From positions 17,341,362 through 17,405,361 of the forward strand of contig CM034598.1 in the NCBI GenBank assembly GCA_020091685.1: 64,000 bases of DNA. Direction: 5' to 3'. Each line of letters opens with the position of its first letter. The first letter of the stretch is position 1. The position numbers were made by a program, and so were the translations under genes. Under the pieces are notes generated by a model. That model had not been told where the DNA came from. It made no database searches and was given only the letters and a program-made list of their open reading frames with translations. Positions 1 through 11,863 of this stretch are shown here, piece by piece. This DNA is from Lutjanus erythropterus (lineage: Eukaryota > Chordata > Actinopteri > Lutjaniformes > Lutjanidae).

Positions 1-1336
1 CAATCTGATGTGTAATCTGTTAAACCTGAAATGGGACCCTGCTGCAGCGCCCCATACAACATGTTTTCTCCAGGATGGTGAAGTCTGTTTTATGGCTTTC
101 ATTCTTTCGTATGTATTTGGTCATGTTTTACGAAGGGCCATGCCATAAAAAAATGTAAGCAATCATATCACATCCATACAGGGTTAGTGGCATAGGTTTA
201 GTAGCTGTTTAAAAATTGCGAATGTATATACATTTTTTACACACTTGTTGGATCAGTACTTGTTGTTGGCTGCTATACAAAGTTCAGATATCGGAATTGA
301 GATGGAAAAAATGGTATCTGAACATCTTTAAAACTGTTGACAGCAAGTTCTGTGAATTATTCAGCATCTGAGGTGAGAAGCTGAATGTTTTCAGCAATAC
401 TGCACTTACTGTTCTCAGAAAATTAATCCCCAACAATTTTGATGATCAATTCATAACTTTGGTTAATTATTAAGCACTGTGAGGATTTGCTGCTCGTATC
501 TGATTTATATCATCAAATGGCCTGGCCTTGACAAACTGTGGTAGACATTTGGTTACTCTTTATGGACATTTTTAGACCTCAAAACCAGAGCATATACAAC
601 CAAAACTACTAGGGCACTAGGTCTCTGCAAAGATCAATAGTCCAGTCTACGCTGATGTGCACATCTGTAAGTGTAATCACTATGTGTGGATATATTTAAA
701 TAGGCTTATTTTGGTTATACTGACTAGGAAAAAAACAGTAAGGATAATGTAGACATTGCTTATTTCTTACATGCCTACTGAATTTGTTGCTACAGTGATA
801 TTTGACATGGCTCTAATGTTTTGCTGTGTGTAGTTACATCACACTATTCACTTTAATTATCATGTGCAATGAATTCAGTTCATTTTCCAATAGACAATAT
901 GTTAACAAAAGTGAAAACTAATTTGTGTATCCACTCTGTGAATCAGATCTGCTCCAAAATTTAATGAGTTATTCCTTGGCCCATGCTACACCCTTCCGCC
1001 ATGTTTCATGAAAATTGGGCTGGAAATTTTTCCATAATCCTGCTGACAAACAAACAAAGAAACAAACTGAAAACATAACCTCCTTTGGTGAAGGTACATG
1101 AAATCTGTATGGCCTCCATTGGAGTTAAGTAAGCAAATGTGTGGGGTTTTTTTTATAATTTGGTTGAACTGACCCTTTGCAGGTGGCAGCACATGTCGAC
1201 ATTAACTTAACTAAATGGAAAGACAACAAAGCAACATGCATGCAACTGTGCATAATTTGTTCCTCTGTGCTGTCTGTCATATTGCATCAGTTAATTATGT
1301 GCCCTGACTTTCATGGTGCTGCGTCTCAACTAACAG
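1..1336 (+). other. Left flank: probable intron 1 of plp1
   Basis: No exon is supported here. The next downstream exon begins in mid-codon and needs a start exon that supplies ATG plus one base. The only candidate seen, an ATG next to GTGAAG near position 75, gives the wrong phase, so the start exon probably lies left of the window. Roughly 930-1130 resembles the 3' end of a dispersed teleost retroposon, with a 'gctgacaaacaaacaaa' run at about 1042. The sequence is otherwise AT-rich without recognisable content. Confidence 0.5.
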
Positions 1337-4300
1337 GTTGCTATGACTGCTGTATGCGCTGTTTGGGCGGTGTGCCATACTGCTCCCTGGTTGCCACACT
1401 GCTCTGCTTCTCTGGCATCGCCCTCTTCTGTGGTTGTGGGCACCAGGCGCTCACAGAGACAGAGAGACTCATCGAGACATACTTTGCCCGTAACCTTCAG
1501 GACTACATCACCCTCGCCTACATGTGAGTGGTAAATTTAAGCATTTCCATCATTAGAGTGAGATCTTTTTAACCCAGCCATGGGATTTGTCTGGATTCAT
1601 AAGGTTTAGGTTCTTTGTAACCCTGAATTTTGACTGTTTTCTTTCCCATTTTCTCCTTCTTCTCAGCATCCAATATTTCCAGTATGTCATCTACGGTTTG
1701 GCCTCCTTTTTCTTCCTCTACTGCATCGTGCTGTTGGCTGAGGGCTTCTACACCACGAGCGCTGCCAAGCAAACCTTTGGAGAGTTCAGGAGCACCATGT
1801 GTGGCCGCTGCCTCAGCTCCTCGGTGAGAGGGCCCAGAGTGGGACAAGTAAAGGGGATTGGAGAGATTGGATGGGATTAATACACATATCACTCCCTGGT
1901 GGGTGCTGAGCCGAAAATCTTAAAGCTGCTAAAAACCTTTGGGGACATGCAAAGATAAGCATACAGTGTGTGTTTGAGCGGTGGGGGGAAGAAAAAGCTG
2001 AGTGGTTGGAAGACGAGGAGGAGAACAGAGAGTGAGATAATAAGTAAAGCTAATCAGAAATGGAGTAAATGTGGTCACTAAGTGAGTCACTGCTCATAAA
2101 AACACTCTCTTAGATTACTTACTATGTGCACCAGCTTATTATGATGATGCACTGTAATGTTTATTTTGCTTCCTCTTTATACAGTTTATAGTGGTGACGT
2201 ATGTACTGGCTGTGCTGTGGCTGTTGGTATTTGCCTTCTCGGCCCTGCCCGTTTACTTCTTCTACAACATGGACGCCACCTGCCACACCATCGATGTTCT
2301 GACTGAGACCCCAGCGAGCATCAACCAGCTCTGTGTTGATGCAAGGCAATATGGTAACAAGACGTGTGTTAATATAACCCATTAGCCTGGTGACATTCTG
2401 TTTTTCTTATTGCTAACAAATCTCATGACAAGACCAAAACCAACAATGATTTTTTTCCTACTAGCTGCTTGTGTAACCAAAGCTTATGCTGCATTCCTGT
2501 GTTCCTTGAATGGTACCATTTCCTGAGTTGGGAAGTCATTCTACCGTTTTCGGTGTGTTCTCGAGGTTTTAGGTCGTAATGTGGAAAGAGCATGGACGCT
2601 GCATCAGTACATTCCCTCAAACCACTAAAATATTGCTTTACTTTGACTTGTTGTCAGGGTTAATGCTAATAAACCTCATGATAGTGCCAGAGGAAAAGGC
2701 AGAATTACCGAAGTCATTAGGATTCATCCTCTGAGGTCCATCAATGGCTGTACAACATTTTGCCAATAGACCTTTTTCACAGCAGCCATTTTGGCATGAA
2801 ACAGTTGCGTAAACACAGGTATTACCAGTGATACTAATTAAGGTTCTGTTCCATTCAGGTCAAACTAAATGGAATGTCACCTTAATTAGTATAATTGGTA
2901 ACACCTTTGCTTACCCTACTATTTCTGTGAAAAAGGTTTATAGTCATACTATCTCACTCTGGCTTACCTGCAGACCAACATAACCATCCCTAGAGCCTTA
3001 GAGTCTGGCTAAAAACACAATGAGCCACACTGTTGCACTGAGTGACATGTTCCTTCATTACCATGAACATGGGCACTGTATGTCAGTCCCACATACACTG
3101 TCCTGGGGCCTCATTACAGAAAAAGAAGCTGCTTGTCCTATCTCAAGTTTCAAAGACAGGAAAAGTCCCATCTCCCCATTACGGAAGCTATTCCTAAACT
3201 CTGTCTATCTGAAGAAATACTAACTACCTGTAAACTCAATTCGTCAATCAGCGCTTGTCATGTTATGCCTGTATCTGTGTTTAGAATGTACAAGAGACTG
3301 TCTGCATCCTTAACGATGGCTGTCTCACTTTACTTTAGTGGCTACCTAGCTGCTATAATGGACAAGAAGCGACAATATAATTGTGCTGCCAATACTGACA
3401 GTTATCTTTAAGGCTCTGTGAAATCCTAACATAGGATTCCAGACTTAGGAAACTCTTCTTTTAGAACAGATCAGTAATGGGTAAATTCCTATCCTAATAT
3501 ATAGATTTTTCCTTAAATTCAGTCGGGAAACATGTTTATATAATACCAAAAATCCTAAATGTCAGCTATGACTGAGATGAGGTAGGATTGCAGACCAAGG
3601 GAGTTTCTGTAATGAGGCCCCCGATAGTGTAAATACTCAGCAGCTCATCAAATGTGTATTAATATGCAGCTGAAAATAGTCCTTCAACAAATGTGCTATT
3701 TACTCATGTTTTGGTGTTTGCTAAAAACTACAGTGCCCAGCTGTAACCAGTGGGTTTTTGCATGCCACAGACAAGGTTTGTAAGTCAGAATTGCAAGTTT
3801 GTTATTGAAAACAAACTAACAGGTTGTTGATTTTGGTCTTTTCATGTTATTTGTGGACAATTACAAAAATATAGAATAAGGCAGTCTTTATCCTTTGATT
3901 ATCTCTGTACTTAAGAGACAGAATTAAATATTGATATTTGATTTTTAACAGGGCTCCTGCCATGGAACGCAGTGCCAGGGAAAGCCTGCGGCATAACTCT
4001 GTCCACTGTTTGCAAGACCAGAGAGGTAAATACCACGATAATAATTCAAGCTCTGCTGTCATGTTCTGCAGTTTGCCTGACATGAAATGAATGTGACATG
4101 TTATCGCCACATCACCACTAATGCAAATCTCCTTCTATCAGTACCAAATGACCTATGACCTGTACATCGCTGCCTTCGCCGGTGCGGGCATCACTCTCTT
4201 GGCTCTGGTGAGTGATTATGCTTCAGCCGTGGCCAATTTGGCTGCGCTTCCACAGTGGGTTACAACAATAGTGTTATGGCTCATGTGACTAAGTGACGCT

Positions 4301-4698
4301 CAAAGTGTAGGCGGCGAGGCATCTCAGGCCTCCATGACTGATGACTTCTGTACTATTGCTCTCTGTTCCTCTTTCTCAGCTGACACAAACATCATAATAA
4401 TGCCGTAATGTCTGGTGGTTTTCCAGCCAGGCAAATGGTGCGGCCATTAAACTGGCATGCTCCATTACAGAAGCTGTTATACGGATGGTATCTGCTATCA
4501 AATTAACACCATTAGCAGTTGATCATATTTGTTTTATTTGCAGTGTTTCAGTGTTGTGTATTTTTCTTCTTTTCACTTCTGTTCTGACACTTCCTCTCTC
4601 TGCTTGTGCTTCCATAGCTCACCTACACTGTGTCAACCACCTATAACTTTGCGGTTCTGCGGTATCTGGGGAGAAAGGGCATAGGTGCACGGTGTTAG
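1337..4698 (+). CDS. plp1: Myelin proteolipid protein, DM20 type (partial: exons 2-7)
   Basis: Four-transmembrane tetraspan of compact myelin and glial membranes. Exons: 1337-1523, 1667-1823, 2185-2353, 3952-4025, 4142-4207 and 4618-4698 (TAG). The first five lengths (187, 157, 169, 74, 66) equal those I recall for human PLP1 with the DM20 form of exon 3. Visible hallmarks are an N-terminal cysteine cluster (GCYDCCMRC, palmitoylation type), the first membrane helix ending [22 protein letters not shown] in helix 2, PVYFFYN after helix 3, [12 protein letters not shown] in the large outer loop, and a fourth helix followed by [13 protein letters not shown] and PASINQLC favour the PLP/DM20 branch over M6A/M6B. 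With an off-window start exon the protein would be about 245 aa. There is no PLP-specific insert after exon 3. The C-terminus (GARC) differs from mammalian GTKF. Whether this is the a or b teleost paralogue cannot be decided here. Confidence 0.93.
2771..2936. mobile_element. Short inverted-repeat DNA element (MITE-like)
   Basis: In plp1 intron 4. The ends are exact inverted repeats: cctttttcacag at 2771-2782 and ctgtgaaaaagg at 2925-2936. Internal arms around actaattaaggt and accttaattagt (about 2835 and 2880) are also complementary, so a single strand could fold into a long hairpin. No coding capacity. Confidence 0.65.
3105..3622. mobile_element. Non-autonomous DNA transposon with 18-bp inverted ends
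   Basis: In plp1 intron 4. ggggcctcattacagaaa at 3105-3122 is the reverse complement of tttctgtaatgaggcccc at 3604-3621. The interior (about 500 bp) has no transposase frame. The target-site duplication is not clear. Confidence 0.7.
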
Positions 4699-5131
4699 GC
4701 TTCAGTCTGATCACAACCACCGACACGGGTTTCAAAAGGGACACCAACAACGCTCTACTTCCACATCATCTGCACAGAACCACCTGTGGTCACGGACTCC
4801 TAAAAATGTCTTTATATTTTTACTTTTCTTGTTGAGAAGATTGTTCTTGGATTTTTTCTTTTTGTTTTTTTTTGTTTTTTTTTTATGTGTGTGAGGTTTG
4901 TCTGCTGTTTCAAGACGCAATAAGTCCTATTTCTGTATTTTCAATGCCGTATCACCAAAATATTGTTCTCATTGCGTACTGATGTTAGTGTCTAAATTTC
5001 ATTTCTGCTTCCTGTTGCACTCAAAACACAAATAATACACCACTAATGAATTAACATATATACGAAATAACCACCAATTTGCAACACATGTGCAGCTAGA
5101 ATGCAGCTGTTGCAGAGAATAGGGATTACAG

Positions 5132-5174
5132 GTTACCATGGTTACCATCCCTCACATCTGGTTGCCATGGTGGC
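5132..5174. promoter_or_regulatory. Cluster of X-box-like (RFX) half sites
   Basis: GTTACCATGGTTACCAT at 5132-5148 is followed by GTTGCCATGGTGGC at 5161-5174. The GTTRCCATGG core matches the half-site type bound by RFX factors (known for ciliary and immune promoters). The function is inferred. The cluster is about 100 bp before a 260-base open stretch. Confidence 0.3.
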
Positions 5175-5267
5175 AGACAAGCACGCATTTGCAGTCTCAC
5201 GCTGACCTCAGGACTTTTCTCACGGGCTGGAGAAAAGCCTCAACAATGGAGTCATGGCCATTTCTAA

Positions 5268-5528
5268 AAGCTAGCCAATGAGGAGACAGTCGTGGGGGCC
5301 ACCTGCGCTACGAGGCTCTGCCAAGGGTTATATTACATGTCAAGGGAGGGGGTCCTCTGGACAAAGAAGGGGTTAGACCTCTCTAAAGCCTCAGTGCAGC
5401 TCTTCTGGGACAGCAACCACAGACAGAGCACCATCCACATGCTGCTCCATGACCCCCTCCACCCTGAGAATAATGGAAGCAATGGAATCAGTGAGGGGAG
5501 TGAAGGAATCCAAGATTATTTTGAATAG
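5268..5528 (+). other. Open stretch of uncertain status downstream of plp1
   Basis: One frame stays open for 87 codons to a TAG at 5526-5528 and has a plausible composition, including SREGVLWTKKG and LSKASVQLFWDSN. I do not recognise the protein. A TAA lies directly upstream, no convincing splice acceptor leads into it, and the only good GT (about 5489) does not keep frame with the exon at 6497. It may be conserved plp1 3' UTR, a decayed exon or chance. Confidence 0.25.
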
Positions 5529-5659
5529 TTTCTTTCTGACAAAGGGACATACTTGTTTAGTTCTGATCTAGAAAGGTCTGAAATTGTTTCTCATAATTTT
5601 GAGATGGCAAAAGCACTAGGTGCTAACTTATCCAGTGACCTCATTTTATTCGACCAACG

Positions 5660-6012
5660 ACACAGATTCCAAAAAGGTTGGGACGCCATGTAAAATGTAA
5701 ATAAAAACAGACGGCAATGATTTACAAATCATTTGCGACCTATAGTCAGTTGAATACAGTTCACAGGCAAGATATTTAATGTTCAAACTGATAACCTTTA
5801 TTGTTTTGTAAATATGCACTGAATTCTTAAGTTGAAGCCTGCAACATGCACCAAAAAAGTTGGACAGGGGAACAATAAAGGTTATCATTTAGAACATTAA
5901 ATATCTTATCTTTGTGCTGTGTTTGATTGAACATATGTGGGAAAGTATTTGCAAATTATTGCATTTTGTTTTTATTTAAATTCTGCAGTGTCCCTACTTT
6001 GATGGAATTGTG
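5660..6012. mobile_element. MITE-like DNA transposon remnant
   Basis: The left end carries ccaaaaaggttgggac and then gtaaataaaaaca. The right end carries the inverted partner (tttttattt, then gtccctactttgatgg). Inside, aataaaggttatcatt and aatgataacctttatt-like segments are also inverted. The end sequence is characteristic of a DNA transposon group abundant in fish; a longer relative is at about 13.3-13.9 kb. Confidence 0.55.
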
Positions 6013-6496
6013 TTTTTAAAACACATTGTTGAGGTGTGAGTCCCCCCTGCTGTTAATGCATGACTGAGGTACTTCTATAGAGATAGGACAGCTTTGTTTT
6101 GTCTCTAATTCTTTAGGAATTTTATTGTAGTTATTGTATAACACACCTTTTTTACTTACCGTAGCTGAAATTACAACTGCCTTTTACACTTTGAGTATTA
6201 CTAACAAGCGGCTTAATAAGTAGGTTATTCTATTTGGTTGAAGCTTTACCCAGCGGTGAGTGGTGGATTTTGTGGCCGCTGGCTGTTTGATGATTATTAT
6301 TTTTTTGTGTTGGTAAAATTTGATAATAAAAAGAATATTCTTTGAAGTGTTTGTGCGGAGTGCCTGTGAAAACACATGCAGTGTACGGTGTAGTGTCACC
6401 GCGCTGAACTGGCGCTCCATCCTTGGCTTCCTGCCACATCTAGGGGGCCAAGGTATTTTGTAAGGTGTTTTGTATTCTCTCCTCTGGTGTCCACAG

Positions 6497-6673
6497 GTGC
6501 ACTGTTCCCTGCACTTGGCTGTGAACCAGGTGTATGAGAGGAAGCTGAGGCACAGGGCGAAAGAGGAGAGGAGAGGCTACGACCTGTATGGGCGGCTGCA
6601 GAGAGATAGGGGAGGGACGATGTGCTCACCGTACCCTGCAAACACGTCTGACATCTCCCGACAGAGCCTCTAG
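6497..6673 (+). CDS. Unassigned coding-like terminal exon
   Basis: A strong acceptor (a pyrimidine-rich tract, then tccacag) leads into 58 open codons ending in TAG. Third positions are rich in G/C. The translation is basic and charged (VYERKLRHRAKEERRGY, then YGRLQRDRGG), suggesting a helical cytoplasmic tail. I do not recognise the family. No in-frame upstream exon was found, so this may be the last exon of an unidentified + strand gene, an alternative plp1 3' exon, or a remnant. Confidence 0.35.
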   Translation: MHCSLHLAVNQVYERKLRHRAKEERRGYDLYGRLQRDRGGTMCSPYPANTSDISRQSL

Positions 6674-8619
6674 TTTTCCATGATGACCATTACAATTAAG
6701 CTGGTTATCAAAATTATACTGTTTTGTAAAGTGTTTGAATTTATTGGTACAAATTGGTAGTTCCCTTCATTATTTGTTTTCATTAAAATACAGGCTATTC
6801 TGTGTGACGATATAAAATGGAACAAATGCAGTTGGCAACTTGTTTTTTGTTGTACTTTATTTTACAGTGCACTAATGAGACGAAACATAGTATCAAACAG
6901 ACAAAAAAGTAGAAACAATATGTTCTTTATTTGACAGTAAACAAATACAATTATAGCCAAATTACACCTTACACCCAACAGTATAAGAATAAGACCAATC
7001 AAGCTGTCCTTTGTATTAAATTAACCGTAACCTAGAAATTATGTTCTTTATTAGACTTTATTGGAGCGTAATTTGGGACACATTACAACAGAAATATACT
7101 GTTAACTGAAGTGTATCATTTCCCCACTATTAGACCTTTATTAGATATGTGATTTCACTTCAGTTTACAGCACAGCTCTGTCGCAATGTGTCTCTAATTA
7201 CCTTGTAAGAAAGTTTAATGATGTGTTCTTTATTACCTTTATTACAATGTCTAATAAGGGTCTCATACTGTCCAAAGAACATATTATTTCTAGTTTTATA
7301 ATTTGATACAAAGTACATCTTATTACATCTTATTATTGTCTTGTAAAAGAAAGTGCAACCTTTTTTTTTCAACTGAGCCGTAACCATTCAATATTTGGTT
7401 TTATTTCCTGTAATTCTCTGCATTTGACTGTGAATAGAATATATAGTTTCTGTATTTTTCCTTAAGTCAGATTTAAAAATATGTAGTTTGATAGGCAGAC
7501 ATGATGAAAGAAAAAAGTTTTTTTCTGCCCAGGTTTAATTTCACAGTTTGCGGTGCATGCTTGATATCCTTTTTAATGAAGGGGAAATAAACAGCATTCA
7601 CTGTCTCTTGGGTTCCCACACATACTTGGTCATTCAAGGACATTCAAGGTCTTGTGTGATGAAATCCAAACAAGATGCATTTGGGGTAAAAATTCGTGTG
7701 ATTTACTCGTGATCTTGCTGACAAACAGAGTAATGCTTCATTTTAACATGGTAAATATTGGCTCTTTTTTCCCCTGATGGAGAAAATGGCTGCAGAAAGG
7801 TGGAGCGCTTAAGTATACTGATTAATTTGAGTGACCTAATTTGGTTTTAAAAATAGTTAAAGAGCTTTTGTTTCCAAACTTCAAAGTCATTTTTAAAGCC
7901 ACACACTTTGATGAATTTTCAAGGCATGGGCACAAAAAACACAGACAAGATAAGAGTCTCCATTTGGTATGTTGCATTTTTTTATTTGTAGCCAAGCACT
8001 GGAGAGTATACACCACTTTGCCAGCATGTTGGCACACCCAGTCTCATCCTCTGTAGTGCAAAGGGGAATAAGGGAAGTTGTCCATTAGTCCAACACATAA
8101 TCAAGATGAACAGTCTTACTTCCACGCAGCTTAAATCACACTCATGGGTCAAGCACTGAGGGTGAAACAGACGTTCAGTGTCACTTTGTACATTATTTTA
8201 AAATGAATGCCCTTTGCAATTTACATAAGCCATTAATATGGACAGTCCAAAGAAATTTGTTTTTACATTCATAAATATTACAGCAACGTTAAAAAAAAAA
8301 AAATACTGACATTAGACAGGGATGCAGTGACAGAAGACAGCATCATAAGAGCGACACACTGTTGGGTTATGCTACCAGCTTGCAAGTACCAGCTGATTCT
8401 CAGGTAAGTTAGATTCCAGGTAAACATTGTGGTAGGCTACATTATCTGAACAGGAGAACAACTGAAATGGTACCATAAGGAGACAAAATAATTCTGTTTA
8501 ATACAGAAAATATGAATAACACTGACAAACGATAAACTAACAGCCCTCATTTTTGCTTTGGGTTAATGTAGGCTACCAGCTTGATTTTGCGAAAATGCCC
8601 TACTCAGTTCACAGTTAAT

Positions 8620-9176
8620 ACACTGTAAAAAAAAAAAAAAAAAAAGTTGAGAAAACTCTGGTTCAAGGCAACAGTCATCACTGTAAAAAGAAAAAGTTTG
8701 AGAAAACACAAAATTTAAAGGCAACTTACTTAAATAGACTGAGTTTTGAGCCCAACTCAAACTCTTACGTTTTTAAAACATTTTACAAACTCATCCTTTG
8801 TTGTGATCATTTACTTTTCTTCTTTAGATAAACTTGAATCTTTGAGTTTTAGAAACCTCTAAAATTCTGTATTTCCAAAGATTGTGAGCCTGATTTGTCA
8901 TTATTTGGGTGTTTGAAAATGTTTGAAAAACAGTTTCAATAGAAAATATAATAATTATTAACCATTATTCACATTCACTTTAAGTTCAACCGTTTTTGAA
9001 ATACATTTTTTTCTACTCACTCAAGTTTTTCGAAGGTGAAACGTGAAGTATCTCAACAAAAGATTACAGGTCAGCAAAACATTTATTTCTAAATGGAAGA
9101 GTTTGATTAAAAACTCAATTCTGGTGAAGACAATTTCCTTGAAATTTTGAGTTTTCTCAACTTTTTGTACAGTGTA
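8620..9176. mobile_element. MITE with tacactgta ends
   Basis: tacactgtaaaa, a poly-A run and gttgagaaaactc at the left end are mirrored by gagttttctcaac and tacagtgta at 9148-9176. A second internal copy of the end motif (cactgtaaaaagaaaaag) starts at about 8680. No coding capacity. Confidence 0.65.
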
Positions 9177-10398
9177 AAGTTTCTCTCCCTGTGAGTACCA
9201 ATACTCCACACATCTTATTTAAACTCCAACAGCAATCATATGCACAAGCCATTTGTCATGAGCCTACATTAAAACAAAGATCCATGTAGTAAATAAATAC
9301 GACCTGTACCTGATTGGGTTTGGTTCACTTTCACAGTTCACCATTAGTTTGCACACACACCGAAATATTAAGCAGTTTTTGACTTAAAAGGCAAATAATG
9401 TGATCTCAGACTGAGAGAATCCACAAGACCTTCAACTCAACAGGATAAAAGCTATGAGAACATGGACTGTAATGACATTTAATAACATTTGACCTTATTT
9501 CTGCAACAGGTATGGTTGTTTGAGCAGATGCAACATACAATATCACTCCAGCAGCAATGGAAATACTGATAAATGAATTTAAACCATGTTAAACTCAGTT
9601 TGAACTTAAGCATTGACTGTCAGGTATATAATATTACTATTTACTTGAACCGTGCAGGCGACCAACAATGCCCTCTGGCTGATAGCAGCAAAACCAAAGG
9701 GACAAATTCAAACGGCAGTAAGCCTGTATTTCAAAACACTGAAATGAAAATAAAGTACCATCCAGATGAAAACAAGTAAACATTGTTAAGTTGTCAGAAT
9801 ACTAAATTGCACTCAATACTTTATGAATGGGATTATGCACAATGCACACATTAGTCTTAACAGTTGTAGCCCTCTGTTGAGGATATTTTAAATTTAACTG
9901 AGACTTAGAATGACCAGTCTCACAGCACACGGTGTGTATAATGTATCAGTTAAGCAGAGAAGGCCTTCAGAATAGGCAAAGCTAAAGGACTGGAATGTTT
10001 AGTCCTGCAACCCAATTAACAAGGCAGATACAGGATTACAAACATGCCATAATTATAAAATTATAGTTAATTCTAATAACGGTAATCTCCACTAATACAT
10101 CAGGAAAAGAGACTTTAATCAGCCCTTAATCAAACACTTAAGCCTAATGTAAATATCACTCAATGTCTGTTAAAAAAAAAAAAAAAAAAAAAGTTTACGG
10201 ATGGAAATGTGCTTCACATAAAAACAAACAGCAGTTGATCAACAACAGTAGCAAAAGCAGCATTATTTTTTTAAGTCTGAAAGAACACTGAACCTTACAT
10301 AGAAAATAGGCCCATGTACATAAATCAAATAAAAATGATCTGATAATGCCTAACTCGTACTCCTGAAACCTCCGGCTACACAGTAGTGCAGTGGGTAT

Positions 10399-11024
10399 TA
10401 GAGCTGCAACAATAGTCAGCTAATAGATTATTCCCAGGGTTCCCAAACTGTTTCATCACAAGGACCCCCACAATAGATTCACATTAGACCACAGACACCT
10501 AATTTGAGTATTTTTTTTAAAGTGTGAAGATACTAAAGTCTTCAGTGTCAATCAATGATCAAACTAGGATCAATAGAATACAATCAATCAAAGCTACCAA
10601 CCCTACTTCTTCCCTTGTTCCAAGTTCCCAAAAATGCCACAAAAAATTAAATGTTCTATTCTTCCTTTTGCTGGTGACCCCCTAGCACCCATTCAAAGAC
10701 TCCTGTTAGTCCCTGGACCTCAGTTTGAAACACGCTGTTTTAGTTGATCGACTTGAAAAATATTAACTGCCAAGTATTTTGATAATCTATTAATGAATTT
10801 TTCCATTCAAAATGGCAGAAAATGCTGTTTCAGCCACTCATATATGGTGATGTTCCTGTTTTTCTCTGTTTTATATCTCATTAAATTGAATATATTTGGG
10901 TTTTGAACTGTCAAAACAAGACATCACCTTTGAGAATCTGGGTTGGACATGTTTCACTATTTTCTGACATTTTATAGAAAAAACGATCAACTGATAATGA
11001 AAATAAATGTTAGTCGCAGCCCTA
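10399..11024. mobile_element. Dispersed repeat split by a second element
   Basis: The left arm agagctgcaac (10399-10409) and the right arm gtcgcagccct (about 11013-11023) are near-perfect inverted ends of a repeat family common in teleosts. Its left part is interrupted at about 10435-10738 by a segment starting cagggttcccaaactg and ending cagtttgaaacacgctg, which has inverted hAT-like ends. The sense of the host repeat resumes at about 10740. Confidence 0.6.
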
Positions 11025-11863
11025 GTGGTATAAGATGTAATAGTCAAATGAATAAAAGCACCACGATAGCTCATACCCACTGCTTACAGTCAGAGCTGCA
11101 AGATTAAAGCTCACAATTCCCTTGGAGACAAACAAGGTCATCTTCTTTTACAGAGCAGCAATCACTGAACTTCCTCGTACCTCAAATCACACTGGTCATT
11201 ATACCAATACTGGGAGTTCCAAAGCACAATATCTACCTGGATTGAGGACACTATAACTCTCACTGTCTGTGTCCAGGAAACATAGCAGCCCTCCACCTCT
11301 GCTAAAAGATCTGATAGCAAGAAAAATTTGATGTTGTATTCAAAGTCCCTCTAAAACCTGGAAAAATCAGCCCATGGACAGACTGCTGACTAGTAATAAG
11401 ACCAACTGTATGTTGCTGTGCCAAAGGTAGAGTGTGCTCTTCAAGAGAGGACTGCTATATTCTGTCATCCGTTGTATTAGTTAAAATTATCTGAATTAAA
11501 ATTAATGCTCTGAAAGCAGCACTATTTGATACGACTCCTGCAAAGGCAGACGAAGCTGAAGCTGGGTAACAATGTTTTTGTGCAACACTACTGAAAGCAG
11601 ACAGAGTACAAAGGATGAGTGTGCCTGTTACAGTGTGCCTGTACCTTGAGCAATAATTCAACGTTGCAGATACCAGCTGAATCCCTGACACGGCCCTCCC
11701 CAGAGCAGCTGTATCTTATCCACATTATCTTTAGGGGATACTGTGCTCGGTACCTTGTACCTATAGTATGTGTACCATAAACAATATCTGACCTGCTCTC
11801 AAAACTGCCACGGGCAAGTTTAGGCCAGAGAGATTAAGACAAGGTGGATTCACCCCTGACCAA

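Larger units (their letters stand above)
4699..11863. other. Convergent spacer between plp1 and rab9b
   Basis: Begins with the plp1 3' UTR and ends with the rab9b 3' UTR; neither polyadenylation site was fixed. It contains an RFX-like box cluster (5132-5174), an open stretch at 5268-5528, a coding-like exon at 6497-6673, and several DNA-transposon remnants annotated separately. About 6890-7340 has repeated variants of a ttctttattagacttt motif. A poly-A tract lies at about 10171-10190. Nothing else was recognised. Confidence 0.6.

Noticed and set aside
1824-1880. Continuation of plp1 exon 3 as a PLP-type insert
   Set aside because: Only 19 codons before a stop, with no similarity to the PLP-specific loop; the donor at 1823 gives the DM20 form.
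4800-4900. Overlapping open frames in a T/A-rich tract after the plp1 stop
   Set aside because: Low-complexity Phe/Lys translation in 3' UTR; no coding evidence.
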